64,000 nucleotides of DNA from an uncultured Oscillospiraceae bacterium (lineage in GTDB: Bacteria; Bacillota; Clostridia; Oscillospirales; Acutalibacteraceae), in contig CATXDC010000016.1 of NCBI GenBank assembly GCA_958366985.1, positions 1-64,000 on the forward strand, given 5' to 3'. The position numbers and the translations under genes were made by a program. Of the stretch, positions 59,255-64,000 are shown piece after piece; position 1 is the stretch's first letter; every line of letters starts with the position of its first letter. The notes beneath the pieces were generated by a model. The model was not told where the DNA came from. It searched no databases and saw nothing but the letters and a program-made list of their open reading frames with translations.

Positions 59255-59469
59255 AAGTTCCTCTTTTCAAAAATTTATCCTGGTTATTATACTACAAAAA
59301 AGTGTAATCTTTAAAAGAAAAATGGTTCTAAATAAAAAAACGGCAACTTTGCCAATAATAAAAGGGGATGCGGCGCTAATAATGTAACAATCAATAGTGA
59401 AAAAAGGGGCTCGATTGTGACCAAATGTTATTTTATATGTAACATAATTGTGAACTTTTAAAAAACCAC

Positions 59470-59498
59470 TTGATTTTTAAGGTGAAAGTGTCTAAAAT
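59470..59498 (+). promoter_or_regulatory. groESL promoter
   Basis: TTGATT (59470-59475), 17-bp spacer, TAAAAT (59493-59498). The CIRCE operator starts 5 bp downstream, overlapping the transcription start. Confidence 0.8.
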
Positions 59499-59503
59499 AT
59501 GTT

Positions 59504-59530
59504 TTAGCACTCAAGGAGTTAGAGTGCTAA
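59504..59530 (+). promoter_or_regulatory. CIRCE operator (HrcA binding site)
   Basis: TTAGCACTC-N9-GAGTGCTAA, a perfect match to the CIRCE consensus, 36 nt before groES. HrcA represses groESL through it and is released by heat stress. Confidence 0.98.
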
Positions 59531-59566
59531 ACTTAACTGGTACATAATTTCAAGGAGGAATTTAAT

Positions 59567-59851
59567 ATGACTATTAAACCGCTTGCAGACAGAGTTGTTG
59601 TTAAAGCCGTTGAGATGGAAGAGACAACAAAGAGTGGAATCATTCTTGCCGCTTCCGCACAGGAGAAGCCCCAGGTTGCCGAGGTTGTTGCAGTAGGACC
59701 CGGAGGAATGGTAGACGGCAAAGAAGTTGAGATGTATGTTAAGGTAGGCGACAAGGTTATAACAAGCAAGTACTCCGGAACCGAAGTAAAACTTGATAAA
59801 GAAGAATATACAATTGTCCGCCAGGGCGACATTCTTGCAGTTGTAGAATAA
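59567..59851 (+). CDS. groES: Co-chaperonin GroES
   Basis: A 94-aa protein with RBS AAGGAGG. MTIKPLADRVVVKAVEMEETTKSGIILAASAQEKPQVAEVVAVGPG and the mobile-loop/roof pattern of GroES. Caps the GroEL ring. First gene of the CIRCE-controlled operon. Confidence 0.97.
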   Translation: MTIKPLADRVVVKAVEMEETTKSGIILAASAQEKPQVAEVVAVGPGGMVDGKEVEMYVKVGDKVITSKYSGTEVKLDKEEYTIVRQGDILAVVE

Positions 59852-59878
59852 TTAACTTTCTTTTGGAGGTAATGACTT

Positions 59879-61516
59879 ATGGCTAAACAGATTATTTACG
59901 GTGAGGAAGCCCGCAAGGCTCTTCAGAAGGGTATCGACAAGCTTAGCGATACCGTTAAAATTACACTTGGACCCAAGGGCAGAAACGTTGTTCTTGATAA
60001 AAAATACGGCGCACCCCTTATCACAAACGACGGTGTTTCCATTGCAAAGGAAATCGAGCTTGAAGATCCCTTTGAGAACATGGGTGCACAGCTTGTAAAG
60101 GAAGTTGCTACAAAGACAAATGATGTAGCAGGTGACGGTACAACAACCGCAACACTTCTTGCACAGGCACTTGTACGTGAGGGACTTAAAAACGTTGCAG
60201 CCGGCGCAAATCCCATGGAAGTAAAGAACGGCATTAAGAAGGCTGTTGAAACAGCAGTTGAGGCTCTTAAGGCTAACTCCACACCCGTTAAGGGCACACA
60301 GGATATCGCTCACGCAGCAACAGTTTCTTCTGCTGATGAGTACATCGGCCAGCTTATCGCTGAGGCTATGGAAAAGGTTACAGCAGACGGCGTAATCACA
60401 GTTGAGGAGTCAAGAACAGCTGAAACATCCGTTGATGTTGTTGAGGGTATGCAGTTTGACCGTGGTTATGTATCACCCTACATGGCAACAGATATGGATA
60501 AGATGGAAGCAGTTATCGATGATGCATATCTTCTTATCACAGACAAGAAGATTTCAAATATTCAGGAAATTCTTCCCCTCCTTGAGCAGATAGTTCAGGC
60601 AGGCAAGAAGCTTGTTATCGTAGCTGAGGACGTTGAGGGTGAGGCTCTTGCAACACTCCTTGTCAACAGACTCAGAGGCACATTCACCTGCGTAGCAGTC
60701 AAGGCTCCCGGCTTTGGCGACAGACGTAAGGAAATGCTTCGTGATATCGCTATCCTTACAGGCGGTGAGGTTATCACTTCAGACCTTGGCCTTGAGCTTA
60801 AGGATACAACAATTGATCAGCTCGGAAGCGCACGTCAGGTAAAGGTAACAAAGGAAAATACAATTATCGTTGACGGTATGGGCGATCCCGCTGCTATTAA
60901 GGCAAGAATCAACCAGATCAAGGCTCAGATTGAGGAGTCCACTTCAGAGTTCGACCGTGAAAAGCTTCAGGAGCGTCTTGCAAAGCTTTCCGGCGGTGTT
61001 GCAGTTCTCAGAGTCGGCGCAGCAACAGAGACTGAGATGAAAGAGAAGAAGCTCCGCATTGAGGATGCTCTTGCAGCAACAAAGGCAGCTGTTGAAGAGG
61101 GTCTCGTAGCAGGCGGCGGTGTTGCACTTGTAAACGTTATCCCCGCAGTTGAGAAGCTTCTTGATACAGATAACCTCGATGAAAAGACAGGCGTTAAGAT
61201 TGTTCTTAAAGCTCTTGAAGAGCCCATGCGTCAGATTGCCGCAAACGCAGGTCTTGAGGGTTCAGTAATTGTTGACGCTGTCAAGAAGTCAGGCAAGGTT
61301 GGCTACGGCTTCGACTTTGCTAAGAGCAATTACATTGATATGCTTGATGCAGGTATCGTTGACCCCACTAAGGTTACACGTTCAGCTCTTCAGAACGCAG
61401 CATCAGTAGCAGCAATGGTTCTTACAACAGAGTCACTTGTAACAGATAAGCCCGACCCCGCAGCAGATGCAGCAGCAAAAGCAGCTATGGCATCACAGGG
61501 CGGCGGAATGTATTAA
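59879..61516 (+). CDS. groEL: Chaperonin GroEL
   Basis: A 545-aa protein with RBS TTGGAGG. VKITLGPKGRNVVLDKKYGAPLITNDGV and DGTTTATLLAQALV (ATP site), GFGDRRKEMLRDIAILTGG (apical), LEEPMRQIAANAGLEGSV, ending GGGMY. Folds proteins in an ATP-driven double ring. 27 nt after groES. Terminator at 61554. Confidence 0.98.
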   Translation: MAKQIIYGEEARKALQKGIDKLSDTVKITLGPKGRNVVLDKKYGAPLITNDGVSIAKEIELEDPFENMGAQLVKEVATKTNDVAGDGTTTATLLAQALVREGLKNVAAGANPMEVKNGIKKAVETAVEALKANSTPVKGTQDIAHAATVSSADEYIGQLIAEAMEKVTADGVITVEESRTAETSVDVVEGMQFDRGYVSPYMATDMDKMEAVIDDAYLLITDKKISNIQEILPLLEQIVQAGKKLVIVAEDVEGEALATLLVNRLRGTFTCVAVKAPGFGDRRKEMLRDIAILTGGEVITSDLGLELKDTTIDQLGSARQVKVTKENTIIVDGMGDPAAIKARINQIKAQIEESTSEFDREKLQERLAKLSGGVAVLRVGAATETEMKEKKLRIEDALAATKAAVEEGLVAGGGVALVNVIPAVEKLLDTDNLDEKTGVKIVLKALEEPMRQIAANAGLEGSVIVDAVKKSGKVGYGFDFAKSNYIDMLDAGIVDPTKVTRSALQNAASVAAMVLTTESLVTDKPDPAADAAAKAAMASQGGGMY

Positions 61517-61553
61517 TTAAAACACTTAAACTGACTGTCGGTTTGTTTATCAG

Positions 61554-61587
61554 AGCCGGATACTGTAAAAGGTATCCGGCTTTTTTC
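61554..61587 (+). terminator. Terminator of groESL
   Basis: AGCCGGATAC / GTATCCGGCT, then TTTTTTC. Confidence 0.95.
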
Positions 61588-61759
61588 TGTGTAAGATATA
61601 TAATGTGGTAAAACAGAATTTGTGCAATGTAAATGAATGTACAAAAAATCCGTAAAATAGATTGACTTTTTAATCAAAATATGTAAAAATTAACTCCGTT
61701 AATAAATGACGGGCGAGTTAATCGCTCGTTTTAAATTTTTATTGAGGAGAAGATGTTTT

Positions 61760-62941
61760 ATGAGCATTGTGCAAAAACGTATTTTAATTGCAGTGCTGTC
61801 TGTCGTTGCGGTTTTACTTATAGCCGGTATAGCCGCTCTGATTATTTTACTTCCTGCAAAGGGAGAGGTTTCAAATGAATTCTGGCTTTCAACGGACACA
61901 TACAATCTTGAAGATACCCAGGTGATTCAGAAAGAGCCTGGTAAGGATTTCAAGATTCTCAATCTTGCCGATATTCAGTACAGCGATGTATATGATATCG
62001 GAAAGAGATCTTATACCGAGGAGACTATAAAGACTCTTATCGAGCAGGAAAAGCCAGATCTTATTCTTATGACTGGTGACCAGACATGGACTGTAACACA
62101 GCGTTCATCCATTAAGTCTTTAATCAAATTCATGGATTCCTTTAAAATTCCGTGGGCACCTGTTTTCGGCAACCATGACGGAGAGGGCAACGCAGACAAA
62201 AACTGGCTTGCAGATAGATATGAGGAGTCTGAGTATTGCCTTTTCAAAAAGGGACCCAATAATATAGGCGGTGTCGGCAACTACATAATCAATATTATGG
62301 AAGGCGACAAGATTGTGGAGTCCATTATCATGATGGACTCAGGTGCTGGACGCACTTATCCGGAGGAGAGCGAGCACTTTATGTACAGCGATGCTCTTAA
62401 GAATGACTATGAGGGAGAAGAGGCATCAAAGAATTACAAGGAATATAAGCTCAATGATGATGGAACACGTCAGCAGGCTCAGTACGGAACAGGCTATGAA
62501 TTTATATCAGAATCACAGATAGCTTGGTATAAATGGGCAGTTGAGGGTGCAGCGAAGATAAACGGAGGAACAGCTCCGGAATCAACAGCAGTATTCCATA
62601 TAGCTCTTCCAGAATATCACGAGGCGTATCTCCAGTGGCTTGACAGCGGCTTTGATCCCAATATGGGCTTCGGAGAAATGCGTGAACAAGTATGCTGTCC
62701 CCTTATAAATTCAGGACTTTTCGATGTTATGAAAGAGCTTGGCAGCACAAAGAACGTGCTTGTAGGTCATGACCATGTTAATACATTTTCAGTGATGTAT
62801 GAAGGAATAAGACTTACATACGGCCTTAAAACAGGCGATCGCTGTTACGTTGATTCCGATCTCAACGGCGGAACCGTTCTTACACTTACAGACAATGGAA
62901 TCACAAACGTTGAACATAAGTTTGTAGAAGTTAAAGACTAA
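61760..62941 (+). CDS. Membrane-anchored metallophosphoesterase
   Basis: A 393-aa protein; GAGGAG supports ATG 61760. N-terminal TM (about 8-32). Calcineurin-like motifs: ILNLADIQYSD (Asp), MTGDQTW, FGNHDGEGN, VFHIALPEYHEAY and VGHDHVN. Probable Fe/Mn phosphodiesterase or pyrophosphatase facing outside; substrate unknown. Standalone unit. Confidence 0.92.
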   Translation: MSIVQKRILIAVLSVVAVLLIAGIAALIILLPAKGEVSNEFWLSTDTYNLEDTQVIQKEPGKDFKILNLADIQYSDVYDIGKRSYTEETIKTLIEQEKPDLILMTGDQTWTVTQRSSIKSLIKFMDSFKIPWAPVFGNHDGEGNADKNWLADRYEESEYCLFKKGPNNIGGVGNYIINIMEGDKIVESIIMMDSGAGRTYPEESEHFMYSDALKNDYEGEEASKNYKEYKLNDDGTRQQAQYGTGYEFISESQIAWYKWAVEGAAKINGGTAPESTAVFHIALPEYHEAYLQWLDSGFDPNMGFGEMREQVCCPLINSGLFDVMKELGSTKNVLVGHDHVNTFSVMYEGIRLTYGLKTGDRCYVDSDLNGGTVLTLTDNGITNVEHKFVEVKD

Positions 62942-62955
62942 AATTACAAGGCGAG

Positions 62956-62987
62956 CGCCGGACTTCTAAAGTCCGGCGTTATTTTTA
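62956..62987 (+). terminator. Terminator of the metallophosphoesterase gene
   Basis: CGCCGGACTT / AAGTCCGGCG, then TTATTTTTA. Confidence 0.93.
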
Positions 62988-63068
62988 TACCTGTATTTGC
63001 AAATAAAGTAAAAATTTGATAAAATATAATGTCAATTTTATTATAAGAAGAATTGGAGATTGATTGAG

Positions 63069-63737
63069 ATGTCAGGAAAGCTGATTGTAATAGAAGGACT
63101 TGATGGAAGCGGAAAGAGCACACAGATGCAGTGCCTTACTAAAAAGCTGGATGCTGTGGGTGCTGCTTATAAAAGAATAAAGCTGCCGAATTATTCCAGC
63201 CCCTCCTGTTCTCTTGTCAATATGTATTTGAAAGGTGAGTTTGGCAAAAAGGCCGACGATGTAAATGCATACGCCGCATCTTCCTTTTATGCCGTTGACC
63301 GCTTTGCAAGCTTCAAGCAGGTTTGGGGAGAGGATTATTTAAACGGAAGCGTAATTCTTGCAGATCGCTACGCTACTTCAAATGCGGTTCATCAAATGGT
63401 AAAGCTTCCTGAGGAGCAGTGGGATGAATATCTCTCGTGGCTCCAGGATTATGAATATGTAAAAATGGGAATACCAAAACCGACAGCTGTAATTTTTCTT
63501 GATATGCCGATAGAAGTTTCACAGAAGCTAATGTCTGAGAGATATAACGGTGACGAAAAGAAAAAAGATGTCCATGAAGCCGATACGGAATATTTGAGAA
63601 AGTGCCGAAAGGCAGCTTTTTATGCGGCGGATAAGCTTTCATGGAATGTTATAAACTGCACTGAGGGAGAAAGGGTAAAGAGTATAGAGGAAATTGCGGA
63701 CGAAATATTTGAAGTTGTAAAAAAGGAGATACTGTAA
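63069..63737 (+). CDS. tmk: Thymidylate kinase (dTMP kinase)
   Basis: A 222-aa protein. P-loop EGLDGSGKST near residue 9, AVDRFASFKQVW and ILADRYATSNAVHQ (DRY), then a lid region ERYNGDEKKKDVHE. Converts dTMP to dTDP. It is longer than E. coli Tmk in the middle. ATG 63069 is chosen over 63060 by position after TTGGAGATTG. Confidence 0.9.
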   Translation: MSGKLIVIEGLDGSGKSTQMQCLTKKLDAVGAAYKRIKLPNYSSPSCSLVNMYLKGEFGKKADDVNAYAASSFYAVDRFASFKQVWGEDYLNGSVILADRYATSNAVHQMVKLPEEQWDEYLSWLQDYEYVKMGIPKPTAVIFLDMPIEVSQKLMSERYNGDEKKKDVHEADTEYLRKCRKAAFYAADKLSWNVINCTEGERVKSIEEIADEIFEVVKKEIL

Positions 63738-63740
63738 AAT

Positions 63741-64000
63741 ATGCTTGAATTCAGAAATCCGGTATTAGAGGACAAGCTTTGGGCAGGTAAGATTTTAAAA
63801 TCATCATCTTTTTATGGATGTGAATATACTTTCGGCAATATAATGATGTGGCATGAGGTCTACAAAAACAAAATTGCACGGTTTGAGGATTTTCTTGTAA
63901 CCTGTTCTCATGGAGATCAGATTATGTTTGCCTTTCCGGCAGGAGATGGAGATCTCAAAAAGATCATTTCTGAAATGGAAAACTATGCTGCTTCTTTAGG
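63741..64000 (+). CDS. DUF2156-family protein, 5' part (runs off the window)
   Basis: MLEFRNPVLEDKLWAGKILK, then YGCEYTFGNIMMWHEVYKNKI and FPAGDGDLKKIISEME match the N-terminus of DUF2156 (GNAT-like, phosphatidylglycerol lysyltransferase-related) proteins. Three nt after tmk, so an operon is likely. The 3' end lies beyond 64,000. Confidence 0.85.
   Translation, partial: MLEFRNPVLEDKLWAGKILKSSSFYGCEYTFGNIMMWHEVYKNKIARFEDFLVTCSHGDQIMFAFPAGDGDLKKIISEMENYAASL

Noticed and set aside
59852..60313. Minus-strand ORF of 153 aa opposite groEL
   Set aside because: Antisense shadow of groEL with cysteine-rich composition.

Overview
The window looks like a low-GC, spore-forming anaerobic Firmicute of class Clostridia, probably an Oscillospirales/Ruminococcus-type gut bacterium. 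This is inferred from cotJABC, yunB, a reverse rubrerythrin, CIRCE-controlled groESL, RqcH and TrmK, and no genus is claimed. There are two very different halves: an AT-rich accessory island (1 to about 33,267, its left end outside the window) and a host chromosome segment (about 33,268 to 64,000).

Accessory island. It is a mosaic of small resistance and stress modules ending in a mobile-element module: sigma factor, PemK/MazF toxin, a 68-aa conserved-looking small protein and a large serine recombinase. The striking feature is that nearly every module ends with a copy of the same small gene, a cysteine-rich KTR zinc-ribbon protein. Most copies are followed by the same hairpin terminator. Two copies are intact (10621-10824, 23286-23477), five are frameshifted or truncated, and a tail of an eighth is seen near 217-245. 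The modules between them are: (1) glycosyltransferase, TVP38 protein and a MacB-like ABC exporter; (2) a complete BceAB-BceRS-type peptide-antibiotic module; (3) a MerR/TipA-like regulator; (4) MarR plus a DUF6544 protein; (5) a BcrAB-like ABC transporter with response regulator and kinase; (6) a leader peptide/attenuator, a CD3324-family protein, a Vat/CatB acetyltransferase and an Ntn amide hydrolase; (7) a WYL regulator, a ClbS-like protein, a radical SAM protein and a GyrI-like protein; (8) LanFEG/Cpr-type lantibiotic immunity with its own two-component system. Most modules carry a sensor (two-component system, MerR, MarR, WYL or leader peptide), and many have a recognisable operator or promoter. 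The island therefore reads as stacked, separately inducible defence cassettes.

Junction. The serine recombinase gene runs across the right end of the island into host sequence, so its last 14 codons and stop are antisense to cotJC. Host cotJC is cut inside its conserved metal-ligand motif (after GTEE), while cotJB and cotJA are intact behind a mother-cell-type promoter. This resembles the skin/sigK and SP-beta/spsM layouts, and developmental excision is a testable possibility.

Host half. It holds tRNA-Ser(GGA), a frameshifted DMT transporter with a histidine-rich tail, a GPH sugar symporter, a Fur/PerR-type palindrome before rubrerythrin, a GHL10 lipoprotein, a two-component system, several lipoproteins, an aldo/keto reductase, yunB, ligA, a divergent PRPP synthetase, a trmK-nif3-rqcH run, a NUDIX hydrolase, a DbpA-type helicase, groES-groEL, a metallophosphoesterase, thymidylate kinase and the start of a DUF2156 gene. 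Most transcription units end in clear intrinsic terminators, many of them bidirectional.
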